From assembly GCA_026874595.1 (NCBI GenBank), contig CM049306.1, positions 35,108,019 to 35,172,018 of the forward strand: a stretch of DNA of 64,000 nucleotides. The letters are read 5' to 3'. Under the pieces are notes generated by a model. It had not been told where the DNA came from and did no database searches. It saw only the letters and a list, made by a program, of their open reading frames with translations. This DNA is from Sipunculus nudus. Lineage: Eukaryota > Annelida > Sipuncula > Golfingiida > Sipunculidae. The position numbers and the translations under genes were made by a program. Of the stretch, positions 49,781-61,773 are shown one piece after another (positions within the stretch are counted from its first letter, which is position 1; the number at the start of each line of letters is the position of its first letter).

Positions 49781-49834
<54 letters not shown>
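49781..49834. repeat. (TA)n microsatellite
   Basis: About 27 uninterrupted TA steps. Confidence 0.95.
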
Positions 49835-49839
<5 letters not shown>

Positions 49840-50148
49840 GCTTAATTTATGAATCAATTAAAATTTGTAAGTAGATGCATGATGACCCACATGCTTCATA
49901 CTGTTATGAATGTCAGTCAACAATTCTGTACATTGCTATGCTTCCATAGACCTGCATCGTCAATGGACTGTGAAGAGATACTCGTCTATAACGTTTTTTA
50001 ACCAGTACACATGGACGCTTCTGGGCATAAATATTGAAATATGTTTTTTTTTTAATATTTCATTCTAGAAGTCACCGCCTAGCGGGTACTAAAACCCTTT
50101 ATTGTGCGATTGGACATAAATATGGTCAATATTATCTCTCACTTTTTG
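49835..50148. other. Intergenic, nothing recognised
   Basis: Short spacer between two microsatellites. Confidence 0.4.
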
Positions 50149-50184
50149 TCTCTCTGTCTGTCTGTTTGTCTATCTGTCTGTCTA

Positions 50185-50248
<64 letters not shown>

Positions 50249-50263
50249 CATATATATTTATAC

Positions 50264-50301
<38 letters not shown>

Positions 50302-50307
50302 ATATAT
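50149..50307. repeat. Compound (TCTG)n-(TC)n-(TA)n microsatellite
   Basis: TCTG/TATC steps, then (TC)n at 50,190-50,217, then (TA)n with TTTATA interruptions. The two overlapping plus frames with SLSLS and IYIYI runs are artefacts. Confidence 0.95.
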
Positions 50308-51600
50308 GTCAAAGTGTATTATGCTTTCTTTTCACGTTTGAAAGAATGAAGTCATAGTTAAGCAAAGAAAGATGGCTACATTTGTGAAAATCCCGTCTAG
50401 ACACCGTGTTCATTCTTTCTTGTTGGCGATGTGAGAGGCCGCTTTACACCGACAAATAAACACCTCCATGACATGTACCCTGCCTCTGCCTTTAATTAAC
50501 CTGAACATTTTTTAACATGTTCTTTCTTTGTCGGTCACACCCAGGCTGGCCATAAAACCAGCAGAATTATCTGGTATTTCTACAGAAGAAGACATCTAAC
50601 AGAACAAAACCGTGGACTTGGATCCAGACTGGGAGCTTCTGTGGGTGACTTTCTGATTGGCTGCAGCAGCCTCCGGCCATCATTACACATGGCAAAACCG
50701 CTTTTCTGGGTTGACAGGAGCTTCGGGCCTATTTACTTAGTGTTCATAAACTAGAAGGGGTAACAGAGGTGATTCATAATTTGGTAAGAATAGCTCCTTT
50801 AGTGGAAGATATGACGTTTTCGTGACCTACCAATAGATAGATAAGGTGACATCAGATAGGATTAGTTGAGATAAGATTATATCAGATAATGCCAGTTTGT
50901 ACAGGAAATACAAAAAAGTGCTTCAATTCTTTAAGTAGTGTATATTCTCAATACTAAATTTAGTCCATTTCCGTAACTTTTAAGATTTTTTTCTAAGGAA
51001 TTTGTGCCAGAGCATCACCAAGGACCTCGTCTTCATTTGCAAAAAAAAAAAAAATTTGATCCACGAAACATAGGAGTGGCAAATCCGTAGAACAATACTA
51101 ATTTTTGTATGGCCTTAGATTATGGTAATCTTTTCGTGATTCTGCTCTAGGTGTATAAGGAGGAAATGAAGAATCGATTAATTAATGGGATCTATGAAAA
51201 AATTATGCAGTAAATAAAATGATTTATCCAGAACGATGACAATGTCGGTGCGTCATTTCTCTTTTTTCTTCAGCGTGGGTTTGAAAAGTCGGTTAATGCC
51301 CTCGACAGAACAGATTACGGATTATCTAAACACTCTGCCAGCAAACAAAACCATTCTAAACCATTAAAACTATCCACCTGCCCTATCTGTAGATTTTATG
51401 TGATTTCCGGCTTACTTTGCCTGTACGTTAATGTACTGTGTATGATTAATTCTAGGAAAAGTTTTTATAATAAACCGGTGCCGATAGGTTGTTAGTATAC
51501 ATGTTAACAAATGGAATAAAACATGTAACTGGTGGTTGGTTGCATATGTGCGGAGGTGCAATTTTAGTCGTTTCAAAACTCCATGCATTTACAAAACTCT
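50308..51600. other. Intergenic, nothing recognised
   Basis: A piece near 51,085 (AATCCGTAGAACAATA) matches one near 19,025, the only link to elsewhere in the window. An A14 run lies at about 51,041-51,054. Confidence 0.4.
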
Positions 51601-51752
51601 GGTTTGTCTAACTTGCCACCAGATGTCTCTGTTGAATTTGTTTGGATTATTTTGGCAGCCCCCCTAATATTATAAGCAAGTGTGTATAAAGAAAACGAAC
51701 AGCATATGAACCATTGGATCGGCGTTTGCTGGCTTATTTTTATGAAACGTTT
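51601..51752 (-). repeat. Dispersed repeat with open minus frame, copy B
   Basis: Counterpart of 17,551-17,707. About 50 codons remain open on the minus strand, sharing FIK and RGA-K-I/ST-TSG positions with copy A although the DNA has diverged. Family unknown. Confidence 0.5.
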
Positions 51753-52557
51753 ATCTTAATCAATAGACTGGTGTTTATCCTGGAGCACATTTGTTACTGA
51801 GGCAATAAAAAATATTGGTTTCAAATCGACGCATCTGTGAGACTCAGTTCAGTCCCTCCTGCATTGCTTTAACTGATATTCCAATCTGCCATGCCAAGCG
51901 CAACACAATATTGCGAAATGATTGACTTTTAAATAGTCTTATACTTTACACATATCTACTGATCACAGATTTACCCTTTTTGAATGGATTCTACGTAAAA
52001 TCCTTGATATTCTGTGATATTATCTGTTGGTCATGACTCAGGTACCCTATTCATAAATCCATGCATGCATTACAGAACTGATATTCACATCATGTTTATA
52101 TCAAAACACATGGGAAAATAGTTGAGAACGTATTGTACCTGATTCCACGAGGTAAACTGCGTTAGGGTCATGACATTTCTCCGATTCCTGCACCGAAATT
52201 TTCCGAAATCGATCGCTTACGGTTGGTTTACGAATGTACATTGATTGATAAATGACGTTTACTGAACTAATATTTAGATACGTATAGATATTTAAAACCC
52301 GGTCAGATTTATAACCATATAAATTATTGACTAGATAAGTCAAACTTCACCTGACTGAACTCATAAACTGTCGGGCCGAATTTAATCCTTAATATCATTA
52401 TAAAGCGAGAAAAATAATGCTCCAAGCTTGAACGAGATATATACCCTCGGTAAATTACAATATAACTTCTTCAGAACGCTGAAAGTGCTTGCAGTTTGAA
52501 ATGATCGTTTAACGAAATCAAAACAGTATGCAGCTGCTCTGTACGACGATACATCTT
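51753..52557. other. Intergenic, nothing recognised
   Basis: No supported feature. Confidence 0.45.
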
Positions 52558-52632
52558 ATGTCGTAATTTGGAATGTCGTGACTGTCTTTGATGTAATTGC
52601 CAATGTCGTAATTTTCTATGTCGTTAATGTCT
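52558..52632. repeat. Five-unit 15-bp minisatellite
   Basis: ATGTCG or ATGT starts at 52,558, 52,573, 52,591, 52,603 and 52,618; unit lengths 15, 18, 12, 15 and 15. Typical unit ATGTCGTAATTTNNN. Confidence 0.7.
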
Positions 52633-53850
52633 GCCTTTTATCTGTCTGCTAATTAATTGTCTAGTGACCGTCTGTCCAGATCTTTCCTCTTTCTGCATAA
52701 GGCTTACTTTCAGATCTGAAGCAAAATAATTTCAACGGACTTTTTTCAGAAATCAGAAAGTTCTTCCCATTAACAAAACCGTATTTCTCTATTTGGATAG
52801 GTCGATTTTGTAACCGAACTCTATCAATGAAATAGAGTAGTTTCCTGAGACAGTTAAAAACATATTATTGACAGCTTCATGCCAACATTCAAATAAATGT
52901 GTATGTTAAAGGGGCCTCATCATCTATAAGGTATGTTGAATTAACACCAAAAATAGTTCCATCCATTTGAAATGAATTGGTACCTCCTAATTATTGCCCT
53001 GAAATCACTGACTTACTCTTGTACACGAGTGTTAAATCAAGAAGACCGGGCGCAATCACAGGCCGTGCATCGTCCGGGCTACAACACCTGTCCATCAGGA
53101 GATGCCATGACTTTCTGGGCCACAAAAAATACATATTCCCTCGGCTTAAACATGGCGTCTTGCGGCTCACACTGAGCTACGTGTGTCATTTCAGCTGATG
53201 CCGCTGGACCTATCATACAGATCTATTCTGAAAGATTCTACAGTTAATATACATTCGGCCCATGAACCGTAATGTCCATCCAGCAGAGATATATCAGAGG
53301 GCTGGAAGGTCCATGTATGGACTAGTTTGGACTAGTTCTTGTTTAGGATCTGTCGCGAATGCGCAGAATCTACCCTCCGGTCACGCGGCCTTGTTATGGC
53401 AAACAGACACATGGGCACTATGTTTACTAACACGCAGAACAATAACAAGGTGTTAAACAGCGTTATGCGAGGTACTGTGACTGTGTGCTGGGATGGTTTT
53501 CCTTAGAAACGTTTATATAAAGCAAAACTGAACTGAAAGTGTATAAGAATAGGCGTAATATTGCTGCTGATTATGTCTCCTTAAGACATACACTTCATTC
53601 ATATTTCTGTCGTTTTAACCGCTGCTATGAATGGCATAAGACTAATAACTGTAGTCAGACCAATGAGACCTTGGTGTCCAATTGTGTATCCCAATCCAAC
53701 TTTTTAACCCGTGACATCCGCTCTCGTTGGTCCGTAACAATTTGGTCCTGTGCCATCCCTGGTGGCGAAACCCCGAAATCCTGCTAAACAAAGCAGAGGG
53801 GTTATAGAACGACTGAAGTGTATAACCACTGAATATGGAGTACGTATTAC
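52633..53850. other. Intergenic, nothing recognised
   Basis: Short frames at 52,972, 53,262 and 53,539 overlap or abut but match nothing that I recognise and lack shared features. Confidence 0.35.
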
Positions 53851-53958
53851 GGTGGCTTGTTTAAGAAAGTAATTATTTCGAGATCTCGAGATAGTATCTC
53901 GAGTTTTTGGGATGATATCTCGAGATATGTTTTTTTTCTGTTTCATTAATCAGCCACC
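53851..53958. mobile_element. Miniature CTCGAGAT foldback element
   Basis: Ends GGTGGCT and AGCCACC are inverted repeats. Inside are four CTCGAGA-type words, including GAGATCTCGAGATA and ATATCTCGAGATAT, each near-palindromic. About 108 bp in total. No clear target duplication. Superfamily not assigned. Confidence 0.55.
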
Positions 53959-54831
53959 ATAGGGTTAAAGTTGACACATCATTAAATTCTGAAATCTAAT
54001 TTTCCATTCATTTCGATATATGACTTCATTTAATCACATTGTACACAAAAATTTGACGTATGTCATAAAGTAAATCACATTCTAATTCAGATAAACTATT
54101 TCAGCAACCGGTTACAGATTCCGCCCACGACGTTTCTTCCTAAGCCTCAGCATCTTAACCATTGCACCTAAACGTGTGATGTCATCTGTCAAACAAATCG
54201 AAGATGACAGTTTCCCACCCGGTAGAACCCAGCATTACGTATTGATCACAAGATAAACGATGACTCTCTCCAATCCTTCTCCCAGACAAGTGTCCAGAAA
54301 TGAGTGGAACGGGAGTCTGAGCTCAGGTTTAAGGAGGACACAGTGAGTCAAGACATATGTTAAAATGGAAACTTTTATTCCATAATTCAGCAATAGAATT
54401 TGCTGCCCATGCAAATTATGATGTACATCTCAGGTTTATCACACAGTGACAATATCAGGTCTATGATGAACATTTATTAAGAACTGGAAATCTTGGGTGA
54501 GATAACCAGGGTCTCATAATCTCAGGGGCCTATGGCTCCTGTCAAATATAATGATGATACCCAGGTTTATATTAAGGCCGCAATAATGTGCAACGACTAT
54601 TCAGGAACACCATTATGAACGTCTACATTAATACCATACAGCTTATTAATGAAATTTATGAATTAGTTATCTATAACCCCTATATTTCGAGGTTCATACA
54701 TGCATAAGTGACCTTACGTTTGTGGATATGCCTTGATTAACTTCTTACCTTATTGGATCTGAATCATGTGCTAGATCCACACCAAAATCTAATCTCTTCT
54801 TCATTGGTCCATTCCCAAAAATGCATTAACA
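53959..54831. other. Intergenic, nothing recognised
   Basis: No supported feature. Confidence 0.45.
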
Positions 54832-55443
54832 TTTCCGTTCATGATAGCGTGAGTTATCTTGTCCATTTACACAATAGCACATACACACGAACGGAAATGA
54901 ACGTATACCCACCTGGGTATAAGTAAGCTATTAGCGATGAGTTACACCTCTCACTGCCGGTATAGCTACTTAAGATTACCCCAGTCCAATTTAAATTCGA
55001 AGCAGCACTCAGTAACATGAAATCGCAATAAAATAATGGGAAATAGGATGAAGAGATCATCCCGGGGGTTAATTATGTAGTCGAATTCATACGATCCCAT
55101 TTGATTTTCGATTATCCCCTCCATGAGCCCAATGTGATGCTAATATGTAATGGGGACTCTCCACACAGAAGTACGAACAGTAGCTCCCCCCCCCCCTTCC
55201 GAGCGCCCCCCCCCCCCCCAGATAATCTCTTCTGATTCAAAAGCCCCCTTCCCAGAATATTATAATTTTCTTTGATCCTACAATATATTATTAATACATG
55301 TAAAAAAACACAATGTACAATGTATATATTTCGTTTCTGCAAAGGAAAGGTTTGCTCTTTTATAATTGGTTGCGTTCATTCCCGTTCGTCTGTTTTTGTG
55401 TATGTTTTTGTTTGTTCACAACATAACTCGAGCAATCATGAAA
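54832..55443. mobile_element. Non-autonomous element with ~75-bp inverted ends
   Basis: Left arm (54,832-54,906) is the reverse complement of the family seen at 41,762. Right arm (55,371-55,443) is in plus sense. Both carry CGTTCATT(T/C)CCGTTCGT, ATAACTC and ATCATGA blocks in mirror order. Between the arms are poly-C tracts (C11 at 55,186-55,196 and C14 at 55,206-55,219) and no coding sequence. Outer target duplication not seen. Confidence 0.5.
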
Positions 55444-56976
55444 GTCTAGTGCAAATTGACATCTCAAAACACGACTTGCTGACTTCTTAACTGTCTCCAC
55501 TCACGGCGTTGGAGCCGGCTTCTCTATATATCAGCTAAATAAACTTCGGGAAAGTTCTAGTCAACGAATGTTCTACAGACTTCTCTACATTGAAATAACC
55601 AGCTAAGCCTCCCAGAAGCAACTAGACCTCTAGAATATTTTGCCAGTCTACTGATCAACACAACTAATGATAAACAGAACATAATCAAATATTATAAACT
55701 ACGTTTCCCTGCCTATATCTTATTATCCTAGGAGGCTCTCATTTAGCATACACTTGTGTCATATAACCGTGATTTAAATCGCATCAATTTACTAACCAGC
55801 TAACATTTATATCAAATCATTGAGACAATGAGACAAAATGACAGATTATTGAAGAGTATATGAAGAAACTGTTTAATAAATGAAAACTGTATATCGTAAT
55901 CGCTTTAGACAAATTATGCGTTCAGTTTCCCTAAAAAAGTGAGGAAAATTTAAAGTACCTTGTCCCCAACTCCTAAAATTTGCGGGTATGTCCAACCATA
56001 TATCCAACCCTTGAAACAAAGCCCTTGATCCCCTCAGTTTTAATAGTTTTGGAGGGAGAACATATCATAGATGTGCTAAATGCAAAAACAAACCATCTTG
56101 GGTCTGTCTTCAAATTTCTGTTACAATAACCATTTTTTAAAGATTTCTCTAGAAAATTCATTGACACCTTTCGAGTATTTCCTCTGTCAAATATACAAAC
56201 AATTAAACAAACCTTCCTAATTACATAATCATAAGTGATCCTGCGTTTTATTTTCCGGTTGTCGTTTTCTTATACTCGGTGTTATATAGCCGTCTTTGAA
56301 AAATTGAATTGACTTGCTTTTAAAAAAAGAGACTGTGCTGAAAACGTTTACGTGTATATAAACCATCTATTATTTATGGACTTCGTGACAGTGAAGTGGT
56401 TTAAATATTTATTAATGTTTTTGTATCAGTTGAGTGATGATGGTTTATCTTTGATTTCCCTGAAGGTCTTCCGAATGTCATCTCTATCACTCCTGCGGTA
56501 CTCTCGTAGAACGGCTGGAGCGATTCATACGCTACAGGGGGTATAATCCTCGATGACACATGGCATTCATTTACATCTATGCATTCATATCTTTAAATTG
56601 GTTTAAATCATAAATTATGACCCGTTAAGGACAGCTAAATGTCCTTAGCAACTCTTAACAAAGCCACAGGAGCAAACATGTCATAATTCAGTAATATCAT
56701 GGCAAGTTTTAATGGCATCATGGCATTGAAATGGTTTTAGGACCAGAAGTTGGCATCATGCAATAGGAAATATCGATTAGAGCATCTTCGAGGCATTTTT
56801 ATTCATTTTTCTCATATAGCTACGCATGTATATATTTTATTAATTACATCAAATTAACAACTTAAAAATATCTATATTATGCAAGTTTGTTAGAGATTGC
56901 TTTGGATAATTACACCTCACACGTATGTATAATTGTTAATATAATCCGTTATGGAGATAATTGTATCGAAAATAAC

Positions 56977-56981
<5 letters not shown>
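55444..56981. other. Intergenic, nothing recognised
   Basis: No supported feature. Confidence 0.45.

Positions 56982-57036
<55 letters not shown>
56982..57036. repeat. (TC)n microsatellite
   Basis: About 27 TC steps with one TTTC interruption; the SLSLS frame across it is an artefact. Confidence 0.95.
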
Positions 57037-58190
57037 GTGTACTTTCTCCCGTCGCCTTTGGCTAGTATAAGAAAGAATAGACGGGAATCGCATCCATTAT
57101 CCCGTGAAAGCACCAATATTCCACCACTGATAAGGTATTAACGCTAATCGATTTTCATGTTGTTGTCAAGTTTGTGAACTGACAAAAATTGATTGTGCCT
57201 TTAGGGAAATCTGGAGCCGATATAAAACTTTTCTAGGATTTATCGAAATATCCAACATTGCGGCCGGAACAAACGTTCTGTGAATGGCAGCCCGGGTCAA
57301 GGTGCAGGGAAGTATACACGTGAACTGCCTCTCATGTATTAGAATCTCATCTTTTACAGCAGGCATCTGTCTGGTAACAAATGTACCGTGTTTAAGCTGA
57401 TCTCTTCAATCTATTGCCAATATCACCACGCTTCCACGGTTTGCAGATGCACAAAACCATAGGGGTTTAACTGCGACCAGTTTTCTCCGCCGTTTTACCC
57501 GACAATATGTAATTGGATTACCTTATATGAATGTGAGTTTTTTTATGTTTCGATATAAAACATCAGTTTATGAAACACTTTGTAGACTTGATTCTGTTTC
57601 ACTGAAAATAATTCAGAAAATGCAATTTTTATTTTTTGCCTACTTTTGAATAATACATAAACTATTGAAATTATTCATATCGGCGACCCAATCTTTATAT
57701 TGGTGAAAAAGCTTCCATTTATAATACATACAGTCTTTATATATTTAATAAACATAAAATGAACATCCTCACATGCAAAATGTAAAATAAATATGATGAG
57801 CTGTCGCACAATAATAAAAACTAGATGCACCCGTGGAAAATCCACGGTTCCATATGATAAATCATTTTGCTGGTAGGGACTGAATGTCGCATATGTATAT
57901 CCTGTTCTTTTCGCAGAAGCTGTTGTTCATGACATAAATATCACTTATGCAAGTGTTCTTCAGGGAACCCCCTCCCCTAAAAAGAAAGGCAAATTTTGCT
58001 GGTCAAGAAATCAAACGAAGAAGTAGACGTGAGGCTCATATAGGAAATATGAATTCTGCGTGGGAGTGCGTTTTCCTTCCGATAAACAACATGGGCACGA
58101 CATCATCATTGTCGGAGTGATGGCGATTGTATAAATTAACCATCTATACTTTGAAAATAATTTACCAATTTGAAAGTTTATGAAAGATCA
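57037..58190. other. Intergenic with a small perfect hairpin
   Basis: CCGTGGA/TCCACGG around a 3-nt loop at about 57,831-57,847. No other feature supported. Confidence 0.4.
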
Positions 58191-59090
58191 TATGTATAAA
58201 TTGAATCTCAAAGGACATCACGCAGAAGGATGTTTTAGTTGTTAATTAATGGAAGTCTTGGGTATGATAACAAACACATATATGTCATTACGGGCTCTTG
58301 CACACAAAATGCAATTAAAAGCTGCAAATGTGAAAAGACAGGCTCATAATAATAAATTTCTACAGTATAAAATACTTGCCCTGAGCTTTGTTGATTGTCA
58401 TCAGTTTGATTGGACACTGATGCTCCCAGATAAATGGCAGATTTAGATCTTTCGGTATAAGTCCTTGTCAAGAAATAACATCAGATCTGGTTCGTTGTTT
58501 TGTCTTAAGTGAAATTATCGCAAAAAGGTATATCCGGATTTTTCCAGAAAAATTGCAGAGGGTTAGCGTAAAACCGTATGAACGATCCATTAAGGTCTGG
58601 AGGCAATCAGAATCAACATAATATATATATATATTTTCTTATATACCATTTTGACGAAAGATAAATATGTATAAATTGAATCTCAAAGGACATCACGCAG
58701 AAGGATGTTTTAGTTGTTAATTAATGGAAGTCTTGGGTATGATAACAAACACAGATATGTCATTAAAGGCTCTTGCACGCGAAAATGTAACTAAAAGCTG
58801 CCAATGTAGAAAGACAGGCTCAGAATAATTGATTCCTACAGTATTAAATTCTTGCCCGGAGCTTTGTTGTCATCAGACTCTAATGATGCTCCCAGAAATA
58901 ACATCAGATTTGGTTTGTTGTTTTGTTTTAAGTGTAATTAACGCAAAAAGGTATATCCGGATTTTTCCAGAAAATTTGCAGAGGGTTAGCTAAACCGTAT
59001 GAACGATCCATTAAATTCTGGAGGCAATCAGAATCAACATAATATATATATTTTTTTCTTATGTACCATTTTGACAAAAGAAAATATCTT
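58191..59090. repeat. 475-bp tandem duplication
   Basis: TATGTATAAATTGAATCTCA begins at 58,191 and again at 58,666. The units share the ACGCAGAAGGATGTTTTAG block, the AGTCTTGGGTATGATAAC block, AAGACAGGCTCA, GGTATATCCGGATTTTTCC, GAACGATCCATTAA and a TATATATTTTCTTAT end. The second unit has a deletion in the GCTTTGTTG-TCATCA segment and lacks the AGATAAATGGCAG piece. Divergence is roughly 5-10% by eye. The frames at 58,235-58,471 and 58,928-59,203 fall in it and are not genes. Confidence 0.85.
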
Positions 59091-59362
59091 TGTCCCGATG
59101 TATAAGCCGTCCTTTCGTATGCATTTGGTCTGCCACTCGCCATGTGAAACCCGGTCACTGAAGTGTGACAGTGTGTACAAATGAAAAGTTTACACTTGAG
59201 CACATGACTGATAAGGAGATTCTGGTGGAGGTTTTAGGCTCCCACTACAGAATCTACTTTGTTAATAGAATTCCTATCCGTTTAAAAATATACTGGTAAT
59301 ATATTTTCATGTTTAAAAGTCCCTGGAGAATGCGGATCCTTAAATATATGTGTGCATATGTG
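59091..59362. other. Intergenic with an imperfect hairpin
   Basis: AGATTCTGGTGGAG pairs imperfectly with CTCCCACTACAGAATCT at about 59,218-59,252. Nothing else seen. Confidence 0.35.
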
Positions 59363-60271
59363 TGTTACGGAACCTAATATCAACAGATCACGTAGTCGTG
59401 ACGAGCCTAAATTTTGTTATGAAGATAAAAAAAACAGATTCTGTAACACTAGGCAGCGTGAAATGTCTTGGGAAATGAATAAAGAAGTCAGTTTTTTTGT
59501 TAACAAATAACTATAATTTATTCTTAAAACAACCCTAACATTACAATACACTTAATCAATATAATTACAACAGTAAAACAACAGTATAACAGCAAATCAA
59601 TACAATCACACAGTAAAATAAACAAAGTGTACAGTACCTGGATACAAACACTGTCACAGCGACAAGTCCTTTAAAATTTATAAGCCGGATGAACAGTTCA
59701 CACAAATATTCTCAGAGAATAACAGCCAATGTAATCACAAAATCAGTCTACTGTAATCCAAAAGTGAAATCCTGGCAGTGATCCGAAAGGCAATCTGGAA
59801 ACTATATAAAATCCGTCATAAATTCCGAAGTAGACCTGTAACTGCTGCATGTATCGGAAAAGGTTTCACAAATTGACATACACTCTTCCGTGCCCGCTGG
59901 AATATTTCTCTCCTCTCCCTCGGCTCTAAAACACAGCCCCCTATTCACAACCTCTCACCTCAAGCCGAGAACCTATCATTTCTCGAACAATCCAAAGAAC
60001 CCAACAGTACACACGTTACAGGAAACATCTAGAACAACGAATGCTATGTTTCTACATATCAGGGTTCACACGTGGGCCGGCCCGGCTCTGCCAGGCGAGA
60101 AAGCCCAAGACTATCATGACCGCTGTGTCGTTGGCCGCACCCGGCCAGCTACAACAAGGAACGCTGTAGCTTAGCAACGTCAGGGCTTGAGCCAAACACG
60201 AATCAGAATGTCAACAGCGCACAATAAAAGAGACATGTCAACAGCCCATAATAAAACAGACACATGTAACA
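59363..60271 (-). mobile_element. Full-length solo LTR (minus)
   Basis: 909 bp from TGTTACGGAACC to GACACATGTAACA, with TG...CA ends. It is the longest copy in the window and the reference for the other five. In LTR sense (minus strand) it carries a TTTATTG-type start, a GC-rich CCAGGCGAG/CTCGCC segment, and an AATAAATTATAG polyadenylation-like block near the 3' end. No internal region adjoins either side. The five bases flanking it (ATGTG and CAAGG) do not match. The 94-codon plus frame (59,890-60,174) is antisense to the LTR. Confidence 0.85.
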
Positions 60272-61690
60272 CAAGGAGGACCTGAAAGCACAAAAGAAAT
60301 AGGGACACCTATTGGGGTAATTTAAAATATTAATTATGCAGCTTAATAGGGCATAATCACGCAAAATAAAACAAACTTGTTCCAGAAAAGCGCATCACCG
60401 ATATGGGTGCCGGATTTCAAAGGCCAAATCAGAACGGGAGCAGGTGAACCATTGTCTAGAAAAGAAAACAACTGCGAATTAATTATACAGATGCTGGATT
60501 TCACACGTTTCTGTGTCGTGCCTTAGTTTATAAAACAAGATTAAAAAAGAAATGTTGAACCCCCTTTGTTTTATAAAAACAATAAAATAAAAATTTTAAT
60601 TTCTAATGCAAAATATTATGTCGGTTACGATGTTATCTTTTAAACCCCATCTTAGTATACTTTACACAATCTAAAATCCACATGTTTTGTATTAAGCTAA
60701 TGTAATCATTTGTACATCTGAGCATTTGAGCACTGACTATGTATAACAATACCACTGAGCAATACTTGCATAGACTTCAAGTCAGAAAGTAACAAGTAAG
60801 TATTACATTTAAAAAGGTATGCGAATAATAGGCCAATTTGAAGTGTTTTTTTTTCCTTTATTTTTTTTCTCCATCACATATCTCTCCACCTAAAAACTGT
60901 AATTTTCAATTTTGATTCAATAAAAATTTTCAAACAAGAAAGACGTACAGTAGAGGAAAACAAAATAACCTTTTTTGATGATGTCGTGAAATTTTATATT
61001 AGTTCACTAAAATGTTTACTGGTATTCGATCCAAAAAAGAGTACATTTTTAACAATTTTAAATTTGGTTAAAACGTTAAAATACCATGTGAAAATGAAAG
61101 ATTGTTCACATATATGTATATCATAATAAAAACACTATACAAGATTTAGAATTATGAACACTTTATGGAGTCTAATATGCATTTAGAGTAACTTTTGGAT
61201 TGGTGATAGATACAGAGTTTTTTCAGAGATACAACAGGGCGCTCACCGGACTGCTAACCGATAAAACGTTCGACTTCATGAGAAAGTTTCCAAAGACCGT
61301 TGTAATGACAGGATTAATATAGGAACCCCAAAGGAATTAACGAATCTAAATCAGCGTATATGAACCCGGATTAATAAAACATAAAATTGCGTCATTAGAA
61401 GCAATGGACCACCTTATCCATTTCGAATGAGTCCAAAGCAATAATGAATAAAGCTTTGTTCATATAGTTACGGATAAAAAAAACGAATACATCTATAGCT
61501 TAATGGAGCGAAGACGAATCAATTCGCAATTTATCTTACGCTACACTAATTATGGAAACATAACCATCATTGTCAGATGCAATTTCCGCAAAAAAATATT
61601 AGTAATATGCATTAGTCTTTATATCGGAGCTCTACGATGCTTTTTTAAATTTTTTAACCGGTTTTTTTTTCCTAACATAATTTGATGATT
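60272..61690. other. Intergenic, nothing recognised
   Basis: No supported feature. Confidence 0.45.
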
Positions 61691-61773
61691 TGGGTGTGGT
61701 CCAAAAGAAGCGTTATTCCGTTCATAACTTTGCCAATACACGCCCCCACGCCACCAGACTCTCTCCGCAGATA
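61691..61773 (+). repeat. Dispersed repeat, copy B
   Basis: Counterpart of 7,261-7,340: TGGGTGTGGTC, AGCGTTATTCCG, CCACC and GACTCTCTCCGCAGAT in the same order and strand. Confidence 0.5.

Noticed and set aside
59890-60174. 94-codon plus-strand frame
   Set aside because: It is antisense to the LTR at 59,363-60,271, whose relatives do not keep it open.
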